Notes: a model not told the origin generated them from the letters alone. Counted from the stretch's first letter, positions 34,666 to 45,413 are shown. The stretch is DNA of 64,000 nt from Erythrobacter sp. SCSIO 43205 (GCF_019904235.1 NZ_CP063202.1:930001-994000); one strand, 5' to 3'. Translations and numbers: made by a program.

Positions 34666-35463
34666 ATGCGAACACACAAGCTGAAGTCGTTTTTTGAAGC
34701 GACTTTAGGTAACAAGTTCTGGCTCGAGCCTTCTTCCGACCTGGATATGGTTCGTGGATTTGTAAGATCGCTGACACCTGTCGACATCGGCATCGACCTT
34801 ATCCGGATCGGTTCTGACACAGACGGCGGTTACTTGGTGCCCGATGATCTTGATGGGATCGAGGCATGTCTCTCTCCGGGCGTTTCGACTGAAGTGGGTT
34901 TTGACCTTGTAATGGCTGAGGCGGGCCTTCACGTGGTGATGGCTGATGCATCAGTGAGCGGCCCCCCTGTGTCCCATGAACGATTTCACTTCTTTCAGAA
35001 GTTCCTTGCCGTTCATGAAGATGAGCGCAACATGCGCTTTGATAGCCTTGTCACCGAAGCGTCTAAACACACCGCTGGCGATCTCTTGCTGCAGATGGAT
35101 ATTGAGGGTGCCGAATATGCCGTGCTCCTCGATGCAAGCGATGAAGCTCTGCAGAGATGTCGAATTATCCTACTAGAGTGCCATAACCTGACTTGCCTCT
35201 TTGGACGCCAGAACTCGCAAATCATCACCGCAACTTTTCAAAAATTATTACGCCACTTCAATATAGTCCACCTACACCCCAACAACGTTTGCCCGCCAAC
35301 CGTAAGGGATGATGTTGCGATCCCGCCAGTCATGGAATTTTCTCTCGTCCGAAAGGATCGTGGAAAGGCGCCTCAACCGAACGGTGGTGTCTTCCCTCAC
35401 CCGTTAGACCGGGACAACGTCCCTTCGTTGCCGCCGTTGGTACTTCCGGAAAGCTGGCAATGA
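34666..35463 (+). CDS. FkbM-like methyltransferase, second copy
   Basis: A 265-residue protein with the FkbM core in a looser form: RIGSDTDGGYLVPDDLDGIEACLSPGVSTEVGFDLVMAEAGLHVVMADASV, then DLLLQMDIEGAEYAVLLDASDEALQRCRIILLECHNL (the DIEGAE motif that aligns with DTEGGE of the gene before). It is distinct enough from its neighbour to be a separate enzyme, perhaps for another position or sugar. The start follows 195 bp after the first FkbM gene; the stop overlaps the acyltransferase gene by four bases. Confidence 0.8.
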   Translation: MRTHKLKSFFEATLGNKFWLEPSSDLDMVRGFVRSLTPVDIGIDLIRIGSDTDGGYLVPDDLDGIEACLSPGVSTEVGFDLVMAEAGLHVVMADASVSGPPVSHERFHFFQKFLAVHEDERNMRFDSLVTEASKHTAGDLLLQMDIEGAEYAVLLDASDEALQRCRIILLECHNLTCLFGRQNSQIITATFQKLLRHFNIVHLHPNNVCPPTVRDDVAIPPVMEFSLVRKDRGKAPQPNGGVFPHPLDRDNVPSLPPLVLPESWQ

Positions 35464-35954
35464 AGCAATTCATCTATGCCACTCTTGTCGCATTTTGGTG
35501 TTTCGAGCGAGGCATGCTGAGTGCACGCGCGCGGATTTGGATCGCAGTTAGCTTCAGGCGGGCCTTCTGGACGTCGAGGCTTAAATCGTTAGGTCCAAGA
35601 ACCCGTATTGGGTTACCCGTCATCATGCATCATCCGGACCTGATAGCAGTTGGAGATGAGTGCTCTATCGGTGAGTTTGTGCACATGTGGGGCGGCGGTG
35701 GTGTGACCATAGGCAACAGGGTGTTCATCGCTAGCCACGTAGCGCTCACCTTGTTGACCCATGATGCTGATGCAGATGATTTAGCAAGCACTTCTATTGG
35801 GCGCACGATCGTTATCGGAGATAATGTCTGGATTAGGGCTGGCGCAAAAATCCTACCCGGCGTCCGCTTGGGAGAAGGGCGCATCATAGGGGCAGGTGCC
35901 GTAGTTACAGCGGATGTGGCATCTCGGACTGTAGTTACTGGTGTCCCTTGCTAG
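35460..35954 (+). CDS. Hexapeptide-repeat acyltransferase, likely frameshifted at the 3' end
   Basis: A 164-residue left-handed beta-helix protein (LbH) of the sugar O-acetyltransferase type: LIAVGDECSIGEFVHMWGGGGVTIGNRVFIASHVALTLLTHD, then TIVIGDNVWIRAGAKILPGVRLGEGRIIGAGAVVTADV with His in LLTHD. It ends at GVPC, whereas relatives continue as GVPARP. Removing one T near 35948 restores GVPARPMRSF and moves the stop to 36012, overlapping the flippase start. The loss affects only the last helix, so the enzyme may still fold. It would O-acetylate a sugar of the EPS unit. Confidence 0.75.
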   Translation: MKQFIYATLVAFWCFERGMLSARARIWIAVSFRRAFWTSRLKSLGPRTRIGLPVIMHHPDLIAVGDECSIGEFVHMWGGGGVTIGNRVFIASHVALTLLTHDADADDLASTSIGRTIVIGDNVWIRAGAKILPGVRLGEGRIIGAGAVVTADVASRTVVTGVPC

Positions 35955-35996
35955 GCCGATGAGGTCGTTCTCCGTTGCCAAGAAACAAGGTGCCCT

Positions 35997-37370
35997 ATGC
36001 GTCCCGAAATAGGAAAGGTCATCCAGTCCTGGTCGCTTCTAGTCAGACGCATTCGCAAAGGGGGCGACCTAGTCGCGCTGACGGCGGTGACGGGAATGGT
36101 CTTGCAAATGACCCGCCCACTCGCTTCGCTGCTTACGATCCCGTTCCTTTTGGATAAGCTTGGTTCGGCCGGCCTGGGTGTGTGGATGATCGCACTGTCC
36201 CTGATGGGATTGATGTCAACGTTGAATAGCGGCCTGTCGATCACACTGGTCACTCGGGCAAGTCGGGCAAATGATGACACTTCTGTCGAGGCAACAGAAA
36301 GCTTGTCTGTTACCGCGACCATCATCGCATTAATTACGGCTGCTGTATTGTTAACGGTGTGTTTGCCGCCGGTTCTTTTGATCGACTGGACGACGCTTCT
36401 GGCGCTGGAAAGTGCAGCGCAAGGCCGGGAAGTCAAAGAGTTGTTGGTAGCTTTGACCGCTATCATGGCTTTGGGGTTTGTCGCGGCTGTTCCCAAACAG
36501 ATCATGTTAGGGCGCCTGCACGGCTTTGTTTCGCATGCAATCGATATCGTTGCATTGGTAACGGGGGCTATCGCACTTATAGTCTGCTTGCTCCAAGATT
36601 TCCCCCTCTGGGCCTTGGCGGTTGTCTTTATGGGACCCGCTGCAGTGATGGGGATTTTGGGTGGCATCGCATATTTGCGGCACCAGAGAATTCGCTATTT
36701 CGTGCCGAGCAGGTTCCAGCGCGATGTCTTTCGTTCCCTTGGTGAAGACAGCTACAAGATGGTCGGCTATCACGCGGCCTATTCAGTTTCCTCTCAAACA
36801 GATATCTTTCTAATCGGCGCGCTAGCCGGCGCTCAAGCGAGTGCGATCTATGGGGTGGCCCAAAGGGTTTTTTCGCTTCCAATCATGTTTGCTCTCGCAG
36901 TGACAAATGCTCAGTGGCCGGCGCTGGCGAAAGCGGATGCTGCGGGCGATTATGCAAGTTTTGACCGCATCCTACGGTCTACCTTAAAAGCTTTGGCTGC
37001 ATTCGGGTTCGTAATTGCGCTGGCGATTGCTCTTGCTTATCCGAATATTCTGCTGCTGTGGCTGGGCCGCGATCTGAATACGGACACAATGTTGATCGTC
37101 GGACAAGCGATTTGGATTCCTTTGGCCATCATTGTGACGCTTTATGACATCAGCTTCCGCGCCCGCGACGAGACTGGCTTTCTTGCGAAACATATGATCA
37201 TGATGGCTGTCGTAAACATCGTTTGCAGCTTGGCGCTGGTTCAGACAATCGGGTATGCTGGCGCCATCTGGGGAACGATCATCGGATACGCTGTGGTCTT
37301 GTTTATTCCTTATCTGTACCGCCACAAGCAACTTTGCGCTGCGCGTCACTTCCCGAAGGAGTCTTTGTGA
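35997..37370 (+). CDS. wzx: Wzx-type polysaccharide flippase
   Basis: A 457-residue polytopic protein with about 12 membrane helices and no large soluble domain. The N-terminus (LVALTAVTGMVLQMTRPLASLLTIPFLLDKLGSAGLGVWMIALSLMGLMSTLNSGLSITLVT) shows the MATE/MOP signature of Wzx, and internal features (DIFLIGALAGAQASAIYGVAQRVFSLP, VTNAQWPALAKADAAGD) also match. It would flip undecaprenyl-linked repeat units across the inner membrane. It is translationally coupled to Wzy (TGATG) and lies directly after the acyltransferase gene. Confidence 0.88.
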   Translation: MRPEIGKVIQSWSLLVRRIRKGGDLVALTAVTGMVLQMTRPLASLLTIPFLLDKLGSAGLGVWMIALSLMGLMSTLNSGLSITLVTRASRANDDTSVEATESLSVTATIIALITAAVLLTVCLPPVLLIDWTTLLALESAAQGREVKELLVALTAIMALGFVAAVPKQIMLGRLHGFVSHAIDIVALVTGAIALIVCLLQDFPLWALAVVFMGPAAVMGILGGIAYLRHQRIRYFVPSRFQRDVFRSLGEDSYKMVGYHAAYSVSSQTDIFLIGALAGAQASAIYGVAQRVFSLPIMFALAVTNAQWPALAKADAAGDYASFDRILRSTLKALAAFGFVIALAIALAYPNILLLWLGRDLNTDTMLIVGQAIWIPLAIIVTLYDISFRARDETGFLAKHMIMMAVVNIVCSLALVQTIGYAGAIWGTIIGYAVVLFIPYLYRHKQLCAARHFPKESL

Positions 37371-38731
37371 TGGCGAGCTCGGCGGCAACCCATATCGGTG
37401 CACCCGTGCGAAGCCGACCTAAGGGTCGGCCTGCTGCAATGATAAGCGCACCCATGGCGCTTATGTTTCTCTATGGCGTAGGGTGGTCGCTCTCATTTGA
37501 CTTAGGTGTTCGTGTCTATGTCGCCGAATTGGTGGCTCTGCTTGGATTGGTGATCCTCAATCTGAGTGCCGCATGGCGCGAACACAAAATCTTGCGCAGC
37601 GTGCTCGCGGCTTATGCAATCTGGGTGATGGCGATCATCCTGTCAGATTACGTCAACGATATCCCATTCATAGATTTTGCGCGGAATGCGGCTACACCGA
37701 TAATCGGGGGAATATCCCTCGTTTTCGTTGTCGCATCACTCACAAAGAAACCGGCTGCTGCCTTTGCATTCTTGATTGGCACCGTGCTGGCAAAAGCCAT
37801 CTTCGGAGACGCTGCATATGGCGACACATTTGCAGATGTGGCAGTCAGTTTCGAAACAATTCAGCAAGATACGAATATTTTCAAGGTCCGGATTGATCCG
37901 TTTCTCACTCCGGCCTTACTCTTGGTATCCTGTTTTTTGATAAGGTTCGGGAAGCTTCGCTCGGCTGCCTTTCTTGCTTTTTGTTCAATCTTTTACTTTG
38001 CCTTGGACGCACGCTCTTCGGCGCTGATATTGGCTTTGACATCGTTGCTTATTGCGGCTGCCGGAGTGGGCTACCGTCCGAACATGCGGCAAGTCATCGT
38101 AGCCGTGGCTCTGTCTCTACCGCTGCTGTATGCTGCGTATGTCGGCTACGTCGAATATACCATGGAGTTCAATCCGAACGGCCATAACGGCAAGCAGCTA
38201 CAACGGTTGGATAATCCGCATAATCCGTTTGCCTTGCTATTGCAGGCGCGTTCAGAGTGGCTGGTTTGGCCGGTGGCATTTGCCGAAAAACCGATATTCG
38301 GTTGGGGCTCTTGGGCAATCGATGTCGATGGGCGTTTCCAAGCTTTGCGCGCCCTCATGACAGACCAAGGCCAAGGCATCTTTTCTTACAATCGATGGGA
38401 TCAGGGGTACATACCGGTCCACTCTCTTGTTGGGACTGCGCTTGTGTGGTCAGGAATAGTGGGGCTTGTGGCTGCTTTGATGTTGGTCAGGATAATTTTC
38501 AGGCTGATGTACTATGCTCCTTCCGTCCGGCCTGCCTACCTACCAATAGTCAGCTTTTTCGGATTTATGCTGTTGTTCCATTTTCTTTTCAGCCCGCCTC
38601 AGCACGTCCGCATAACCTTTCCGTTTGCCTTGGGACTTCTAATCGTAGCCACCGCAAGTACGCGCCAGCTTATGCGTGGAAAAGTGGGACGGAAGTACGT
38701 GATCTTTAAGAAACTAGGAGCAACCAATTGA
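37370..38731 (+). CDS. wzy: Wzy-like EPS polymerase (first copy)
   Basis: A 453-residue membrane protein from ATG 37370, overlapping the flippase stop by one base. About ten helices and a large periplasmic loop (about residues 255-345: VGYVEYTMEFNPNGHNGKQLQRLDNPHNPFALLLQARSEWLVWPVAFAEKPIFGWGSW) with the R-x-W and G.G pattern of Wzy_C/O-antigen polymerase proteins (IFGWGSWAID; VHSLVGTALVWSGIVGL). It would join flipped repeat units. A second protein of this class is encoded at 58179, so the division of labour is uncertain. The TTG start of the next gene overlaps its stop by four bases. Confidence 0.8.
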   Translation: MASSAATHIGAPVRSRPKGRPAAMISAPMALMFLYGVGWSLSFDLGVRVYVAELVALLGLVILNLSAAWREHKILRSVLAAYAIWVMAIILSDYVNDIPFIDFARNAATPIIGGISLVFVVASLTKKPAAAFAFLIGTVLAKAIFGDAAYGDTFADVAVSFETIQQDTNIFKVRIDPFLTPALLLVSCFLIRFGKLRSAAFLAFCSIFYFALDARSSALILALTSLLIAAAGVGYRPNMRQVIVAVALSLPLLYAAYVGYVEYTMEFNPNGHNGKQLQRLDNPHNPFALLLQARSEWLVWPVAFAEKPIFGWGSWAIDVDGRFQALRALMTDQGQGIFSYNRWDQGYIPVHSLVGTALVWSGIVGLVAALMLVRIIFRLMYYAPSVRPAYLPIVSFFGFMLLFHFLFSPPQHVRITFPFALGLLIVATASTRQLMRGKVGRKYVIFKKLGATN

Positions 38732-39591
38732 AGGTTTCAGTCATTATGCCTTCGTTCAATCAGGGCGAGTTCGTTGAACGAGCTATTGAATCGGTGCTTG
38801 CACAAGAAGGTGTCGATGCTGAAATCATCTTCGTCGATGGCGGCAGCACAGACGATACGATGACCAAAGTTGAGCAGTATCGTGGTCAACTCGCTCGCAT
38901 AATTTCGGAGCCTGACGAGGGACAGAGTGACGCACTTGGCAAAGGCTTTGCTCTTGCTACCGGTGATTTTCTCACCTGGCTGAATACAGACGATCTTTTG
39001 CTGCCCGGCGCTCTGTCCGACCTTGCACAATGCTCTACACTGAATCCCGATTGTCAGTGGTTTCTGGGAAATTCTTTGTGGGTCGATGTCGATGATCGCA
39101 TCCTCGATGCACGAAGAGGGGAGCCTTATCGGAGCATTGGCCCACGCACTGGACTACTGACTGCTGCGGGACCTTCGGCGTTTTTCTCCAAAGCTGCTTA
39201 CGACGCGGTTGGCGGAATAAACAAATCGCTTCATTACAAGATGGACACCGAATTGTGGTGGAGGTTTATTTTGGCTGGGCTGCCCTTCGGCAGGCTTCAA
39301 CACTACACTTGGGCGCTACGCCTTCATGCCGGCGCGAAAGTGTCGGGCAGCCTGTTCTTGGATCGAAATGATCCAAAGGCAATTGCGGCTGCGCGCGCTC
39401 AAGCCAACGAGGCTATGCACATCAAGAGGCTTATCGCTTGTGCCCAAATCGGTATTGGCGACACTGGACGCTGGACTGCATCGAAAGCTCAGCGAGTGCT
39501 TTCTGCAGGGTTTTGGCGAAGTTTAGTGGAGGCCCGTCGTTGGAGGGGGAAAACAGTAGTTAGCGTTTTCGGAAGCACCTCACTTAGTTAG
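38728..39591 (+). CDS. GT2 glycosyltransferase
   Basis: A 287-residue GT-A fold glycosyltransferase with a TTG start (no ATG fits) that overlaps the wzy stop. VSVIMPSFNQGEFVERAIESVLAQEGVDAEIIFVDGGSTDDT is the nucleotide-sugar binding start, followed by GDFLTWLNTDDLLLPGAL (DxD: TDD) and FFSKAAYDAVGGINKSLHYKMDTELWWRFI. It would add a sugar to the lipid-linked EPS unit. The donor cannot be read from the sequence. Confidence 0.88.
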   Translation: MKVSVIMPSFNQGEFVERAIESVLAQEGVDAEIIFVDGGSTDDTMTKVEQYRGQLARIISEPDEGQSDALGKGFALATGDFLTWLNTDDLLLPGALSDLAQCSTLNPDCQWFLGNSLWVDVDDRILDARRGEPYRSIGPRTGLLTAAGPSAFFSKAAYDAVGGINKSLHYKMDTELWWRFILAGLPFGRLQHYTWALRLHAGAKVSGSLFLDRNDPKAIAAARAQANEAMHIKRLIACAQIGIGDTGRWTASKAQRVLSAGFWRSLVEARRWRGKTVVSVFGSTSLS

Positions 39592-39708
39592 TACCATGGC
39601 TCGTCTCCTCGGCTTGGTCTACCTCACTCATGCCGTCAACCCAAAGCCTTGTGGCCAGCTTTGGTTTCAACCGACGCGCCAATGCGAATGCCAGCGAAGG
39701 GAAGTTTA

Positions 39709-40839
39709 ATGAAAGGCGTGCAATTCTGGGCGCACAGCTTCTGCCGGTCGACGCTTGCGCTGTACGATGAGCTGGGCAAACGATTTGGCGTGCCTTACAG
39801 GATTTGTCTTGGTCGTTCCGGCCTAGGCTTGCGTGAGGAAATCGGGTTTGATCCCGATGAATTCGCCCGGCTCGAATTGGTGGAACTTGATGGTTCATCC
39901 GAAGTCGCACTGAACGCGCTGGATGAACGTAAGGAATGGCATCAGTTCTTTGGGACTTATCAGGATGTCCCGCATGTTCAGGCTGCGTTGGCGCAAGCGA
40001 TCAAGGAGGAGTGCATCGTCGGCATCGGTTCCGAGGCACCGTGCAACCTGTTCGAGCCGGGGGGCAAGCGGATTGCGAAAGCTCTCTATACCCCGACGCT
40101 CGCAAGACAACGTGTTGCGCATGTGGTCAAATATGCCGATTTTATTCTGAACTGGTCGGGCGATGGGGCCGAGCCGCTGCGCCAACTGGGCTGGGATTCA
40201 GACAAGATTATCCCGTTCGGATATTTCCCTCCGCCCCTGCAGGGATCGACATTCACGCCGCGCGATGAAAAGCATCACAAGGATTTTCATATCCTTTGTT
40301 CGGGCAACATGACCTGGCACCGCGGTCAGGACGTTCTGATGGATGCGTTGGTGCTTCTGAAGCGTTGGGGCGTGCCGGTGCGCGCGACCTTTACGTCGAA
40401 AGGTCCTCTTGCCGAGGGATTGCAGGCCATCGCCAAAAAGCACGATCTCGCCTGCGATTTTCCGGGATTCGTGTCGATGCCAGAGCTCATCGAGCTGTAT
40501 CAGTCATGTTCGGTTTTCGCCGCCCTGGGACGCGCAGAGCCGTGGGGTATGCGGGTGAATGACGCCTTGCTCTGCGGTGCACCCCTTTTGATCAGCACGG
40601 GCATGGGTGCGGTCAAGCTTGCAAACGATTACGGCTACGGACTCAGTTTCCGCTCGGACGACGCATATGACCTCGCATGGCGAATCCGCGAACTGGCAGC
40701 CGACGGAACCATGTATCGCAGGATCAACCAGAACCTGGCCGAAAATCACACGGCCATTTTGCCCGAGGAAGCTGCCGATCGAGCGGTCAGCACCTTGTTG
40801 ACGCATTGTCCTAACTGGCAGCCGGCTGGATCGCGATGA
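39709..40839 (+). CDS. GT4-like glycosyltransferase
   Basis: A 376-residue GT-B fold protein from ATG 39709 (AAGGGAAG upstream). The C-terminal nucleotide-binding half is recognisable: FHILCSGNMTWHRGQDVLMDALVLLKRWGVPVRATF, GFVSMPELIELYQSCSVFAALGRAEPWGMRVNDALLCGAPLLISTGMGAV (the E-P-W-G-x9-G-x-P region). The N-terminal half contains VGIGSEAPCNLF. The start is 118 bp after the GT2 stop, and the stop overlaps the next gene by four bases. Sugar and linkage cannot be told. Confidence 0.82.
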   Translation: MKGVQFWAHSFCRSTLALYDELGKRFGVPYRICLGRSGLGLREEIGFDPDEFARLELVELDGSSEVALNALDERKEWHQFFGTYQDVPHVQAALAQAIKEECIVGIGSEAPCNLFEPGGKRIAKALYTPTLARQRVAHVVKYADFILNWSGDGAEPLRQLGWDSDKIIPFGYFPPPLQGSTFTPRDEKHHKDFHILCSGNMTWHRGQDVLMDALVLLKRWGVPVRATFTSKGPLAEGLQAIAKKHDLACDFPGFVSMPELIELYQSCSVFAALGRAEPWGMRVNDALLCGAPLLISTGMGAVKLANDYGYGLSFRSDDAYDLAWRIRELAADGTMYRRINQNLAENHTAILPEEAADRAVSTLLTHCPNWQPAGSR

Positions 40840-41987
40840 AGATCGCTCACACTGTTGCCAATATCGATGAAGAGGCCTCGGGCCCGTATTACTCGGTCCC
40901 AAGTCTTGTCGCCGCGCTCAACCGCCGCGGGCATGATGCCGAGGTGGTGACGGTATCAAGCAAAGAACTGACATTCGCATTGGGCGCGCCGGTGCAATCG
41001 TTCGAGGCTGATGAGGTCTTCCCATCGGTGCTCAAGCGGCTGGGCCGGTCGCGCCAGATGGATCGATACATCAAGGCCTCTGATGCCGATATATTCCACG
41101 CCCACGGGCTTTGGATGATGTCGAACATCTATCCTGCCAGAAAGGTGGCGGGTTCGGAAACGCCGCTGGTGCTCGCTCCGCGGGGAATGTTGGGGCGCGA
41201 TGCGCTGAAATTCTCGAAACCGGTCAAGAACCTGTTCGGTTTGCTTTATCAGAACCGCGCTTTGCAGGCTGTGTCCTGCTTCCATGCGACGGCGCAAAGC
41301 GAGCTGGAGGATATCCGCGCCTTCGGGCTGAAACAGCCGGTTGCCATCGTGCCCAACGGCATTGATCTGCCGACGCTCGATAACCGACCGGCGAAGCCGG
41401 ATGGCCAGCTCCCGTACATTCTCTCGCTCGGTCGCGTGCACCCGAAGAAGGCTCTGGATCGACTGATCTCGGCTTTCGCCAGTGTCGCTGACGAATTCGC
41501 ACACTGGCGTTTGCGGATCATCGGGCCGAGCGAAGGCGGCTACGCCCAAAGGCTTGAGGCACAGGCGAAAGAGCTTGGCCTGTCTGACCGCGTGTCCATT
41601 GAGAAGCCCGTCTTTGGCGCAGCCAAAATCGCCCTGATGCAACAAGCTGAGATATTCGCCTTGTCCACGCTCCATGAAAATTTCGCGATGACGGTTGCGG
41701 AAAGCCTGGCAGTCGAAACGCCGGTAATCTCAACCAAAGGGGCACCTTGGTCCGGGCTTGAGTCACATGGCTGCGGCTGGTGGACTGATCACGGGATTGA
41801 GCCGATGGCCAGCGCTTTGCGAAAGGCAATGGCCTTGTCTAATGACCAGCGCCAAGCCATGGGGGCCAAAGGCAGAGAATGGATGAACCGCGAATTCGGC
41901 TGGGCCGGGATCGCGGCAAAGATGGAACAGGTTTACCAATGGCTCCTGAAGGATGGGCAAAAGCCTGACTTCGTGCACTTGGGCTAA
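40836..41987 (+). CDS. GT4 glycosyltransferase
   Basis: A 383-residue GT-B protein of the WcaI/PimA-like GT4 type: IAHTVANIDEEASGPYYSVPSLVAALNRRGHDAEVVTV at the N-terminus, DIFHAHGLWMMSNIYPAR, and in the C-terminal half VAIVPNGIDLPTLD, ILSLGRVHPKKALDRLISAFA, then the acceptor/donor site ALSTLHENFAMTVAESLAVETPVISTKGAPW (E-x7-E motif). It is coupled to the previous gene by overlap and is followed by an acetyltransferase, consistent with sequential assembly of a decorated repeat unit. Confidence 0.9.
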   Translation: MKIAHTVANIDEEASGPYYSVPSLVAALNRRGHDAEVVTVSSKELTFALGAPVQSFEADEVFPSVLKRLGRSRQMDRYIKASDADIFHAHGLWMMSNIYPARKVAGSETPLVLAPRGMLGRDALKFSKPVKNLFGLLYQNRALQAVSCFHATAQSELEDIRAFGLKQPVAIVPNGIDLPTLDNRPAKPDGQLPYILSLGRVHPKKALDRLISAFASVADEFAHWRLRIIGPSEGGYAQRLEAQAKELGLSDRVSIEKPVFGAAKIALMQQAEIFALSTLHENFAMTVAESLAVETPVISTKGAPWSGLESHGCGWWTDHGIEPMASALRKAMALSNDQRQAMGAKGREWMNREFGWAGIAAKMEQVYQWLLKDGQKPDFVHLG

Positions 41988-42030
41988 ATGGTCATTCGGT
42001 GTTCGTGACCTATCAGACAGAATGTGAGAC

Positions 42031-42573
42031 ATGACTGACGTCGCTTCAAATCGCGCAGCCACCAAATGGAGCACCGAGGCCAAGATCGGCCGGCTGCTCT
42101 GGGCAATGTGCAACCCGCTCTTCCGGCTCAGCCCGCGCCCGTTTTGGGGATGGCGACGTATGTTGCTGCGCGCATTCGGGGCCAAGGTCGGTGCGGATGC
42201 CCACATCTACCCCACAGTGCGGATCACGATCCCGTGGAACCTCGATATCGCGGATGGCTGCGCCATTGGCGATCATGCAATTCTCTATGCGCTGGGCCCA
42301 ATTCGTATTGGGCCGCGGGCCACCGTCTCGCAATACGCGCATCTGTGTGCGGGAACGCATGATTGGCGGGATCCTTTGATGCCGCTGATCAAGGCGCAAA
42401 TTGTCGTGGGCGCCGATGCCTGGGTGTGCGCCGATGCGTTTGTCGGCCCCGGTGTAACCATTGGCAACGGGGCTATCGTGGGTGCGAGAGCGGTTGCGGT
42501 ACGAGACGTCGCAGCCAATGTTGTTTCTGCTGGGAACCCCGCGAAGAAGATTGGAAATCGACCGATATGCTGA
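42031..42573 (+). CDS. WcaF-like O-acetyltransferase
   Basis: A 180-residue LbH acetyltransferase. LRAFGAKVGADAHIYPTVRITIPWNLDIADGCAIGDHAILYALGPIRIGPRATVSQYAHLCAGTHDWRDPLMPLI contains the hexapeptide coils and the catalytic His in CAGTHD, followed by IVVGADAWVCADAFVGPGVTIGNGAIVGARAVAVRDVAANVVSAGNPAKKIG, which is the canonical C-terminal turn of WcaF-type colanic acid acetyltransferases. It probably O-acetylates a fucose or other sugar of the EPS. Its stop overlaps the start of the following pseudogene by seven bases. Confidence 0.9.
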   Translation: MTDVASNRAATKWSTEAKIGRLLWAMCNPLFRLSPRPFWGWRRMLLRAFGAKVGADAHIYPTVRITIPWNLDIADGCAIGDHAILYALGPIRIGPRATVSQYAHLCAGTHDWRDPLMPLIKAQIVVGADAWVCADAFVGPGVTIGNGAIVGARAVAVRDVAANVVSAGNPAKKIGNRPIC

Positions 42574-43469
42574 AAAATGCGATACGGCAGCTCACTATCG
42601 GGGCGGCAAGGCGTTTGCCAATCGATGCCGGTCTGACAATCACATGTGGTAAGGGCCGGTTTCTTCGGTGAGCTTTTCACGTCTCTCAACGGCTTGCGCG
42701 CGGCAGAGAAGGCGGGCCTGCCAGCAAGGATATGTTGGGGTGAATTATCTCCGTATTTTGATCGGGTTAGCAACGATAATGTGTGGGCAAACTATTTCGC
42801 CAAAAGTACCTTCGATTTTTCCGGCACTGGCCGCGAAGTTCGGCTCTTCATTCCATTCAAGCCGGGAGCGCATGAATTCGCTCCCTACGACGCCTCAATA
42901 TCAGAGAATCGCTTCGCGTTGCCATTGCGCGTTGGTGCCAGCCGAAGGGCGAGATCTTGGCAGCTGTCGACGAAATCGTAGAATCAAAGTTCAGGAAGGG
43001 GAAAGTCCTAGGCGTGCATGTTCGACTCACCGATGCAGCTGCTGGACAAGAAAATCGTAAATCGGTAGGACTGCGAGACGTCTTCGAAGCGGTTGGTCGC
43101 TGGCTTAAGACCAATGCCGATGGCCAAATTTTCTTGGCTACAGATGATCAGCGGGCGATTGCGTTATTTCAGGAGCATTACTCAGACCGTGTGATCTTTC
43201 AAGATTGTTTGCGCTCAACAGATGGGACTTCCATTCACGGTCACTACGACACCGGTGTAGAAGGAAGCCCATACTTGAAGGGCCTTGAAGTTATGATCGA
43301 CGCGCTTCTTCTGGCCCGATGCGACCATCTGATCCGCACACACTCGAGGGTGACCTGCTTCACTCTTTGTTGGAATACAGCACTGTCTTACACCGACTTA
43401 GAACTAGAGCTGTTTGGCGAAAACCGGACACCGTGGTTGTACGAGCCATCGATAAAGAGCCCAGTTTAG
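42567..43469 (+). pseudogene. Fucosyltransferase-like gene with two compensating frameshifts
   Basis: The intact frame would start at ATG 42567 and end at 43469 (300 residues). The N-terminal 30 codons (LKNAIRQLTIGAARRLPIDAGLTITCGKG) lie in one frame. From about 42655 the family sequence GFFGELFTSLNGLRAAEKAGLPARICWGELSPYFD continues in frame +1 (one extra C would explain it). From about 42930 it returns to the first frame as WCQPKGEILAAVDEIVESKFRKGK, GVHVRLTDAAAG, IFLATDDQRAI, GSPYLKGLEVMIDALLLARCDHLIRTHSRVTCF. This is an O-fucosyltransferase/NodZ-like (GT23-type) protein, fitting the gmd/fcl genes downstream. As sequenced it is broken. Confidence 0.82.
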
Positions 43470-43542
43470 GATTGCTGGCATAGCCGTTAGCGAGTTTTGG
43501 GGGTGGGCAATTGTAAAGACTTCCTTTAAGAGGGCTGGCGTC

Positions 43543-44394
43543 ATGGTGCAGCGCAGCAAATCCACTCTACCGGTGACTGTAGCGGTTCCGGTGAAGAACG
43601 AAGAGGCGAATCTTGCTCGATGCCTTGAGAGATTAGGCCGTTTCGCGGAAATCGTTGTGATCGATAGCAGCTCCACCGACCGCACTTGCGAAATCGCCGT
43701 CGAACACGGCGCGCGCGTCGTCGACTTCAAATGGGATGGTAAATATCCCAAGAAACGCAACTGGTTCCTGATGAACGATTCACCCAAACAGGGCTGGGTG
43801 CTGTTTCTCGATGCTGACGAATTCCTCGACGATGTATTCTGCGATGAAGTCGCCGAAGCCATCGCCAAGGATGACAAGGACGCCTACTGGCTCGCCTACA
43901 ACAATTACTTCCTCGACAAGCCGCTGCGCCACGGCCTTGCCCAGCGCAAGTTGGCGCTGTTCCGGGTGGGCAAGGCGCTCTACGAGCGGATAGACGAGAA
44001 CGGCTGGAGCCAGCTCGACATGGAAATCCATGAGCACCCGATCGTCGAGGGCGAAATCGGCGAGATTGCCGCGCCGATCGACCACCGCGATTACAAGGCG
44101 CTCGGCCATTTCATCCAGAAGCACCGCGATTATGCGCTGTGGGAAGCGGCGCGTTACGCCAAGCTCAAGGATGCCAGTGAGGCATGGGCCAGTCTAACCT
44201 CACGCCAGCAGTTCAAATACCGCTACATCACCAAATGGTGGTTCGCGTGGTTCTATTTCGCGCTGACCTATTTCGCGAAGCTCGGCATCCTAGATGGATC
44301 CGCTGGCTTTCATTATGCCAGTTACAAGTTATGGTACTTCCAGACGATCCGGCTGATGATCCGCGAACAGGCAGCGTCGCCCGACAGAAAATGA
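43543..44394 (+). CDS. GT2 glycosyltransferase, WaaE-like
   Basis: A 283-residue glycosyltransferase with [42 protein letters not shown] (GT-A start), [16 protein letters not shown] (DAD metal site) and [12 protein letters not shown], a signature of the KdtX/WaaE-like subfamily that transfers glucose to lipid-linked or LPS acceptors. A C-terminal part with Trp-rich membrane-near helices ([22 protein letters not shown]) suggests contact with the membrane. It is separated from the fucosyltransferase remnant by 73 bp and from the UXS gene by 16 bp. Confidence 0.9.
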   Translation: MVQRSKSTLPVTVAVPVKNEEANLARCLERLGRFAEIVVIDSSSTDRTCEIAVEHGARVVDFKWDGKYPKKRNWFLMNDSPKQGWVLFLDADEFLDDVFCDEVAEAIAKDDKDAYWLAYNNYFLDKPLRHGLAQRKLALFRVGKALYERIDENGWSQLDMEIHEHPIVEGEIGEIAAPIDHRDYKALGHFIQKHRDYALWEAARYAKLKDASEAWASLTSRQQFKYRYITKWWFAWFYFALTYFAKLGILDGSAGFHYASYKLWYFQTIRLMIREQAASPDRK

Positions 44395-44410
44395 CAAACA
44401 GGAGCGTTCC

Positions 44411-45382
<972 letters not shown>

Positions 45383-45413
45383 TCCAAGCGACCCAAGAAC
45401 AGGAATTGAGCCC

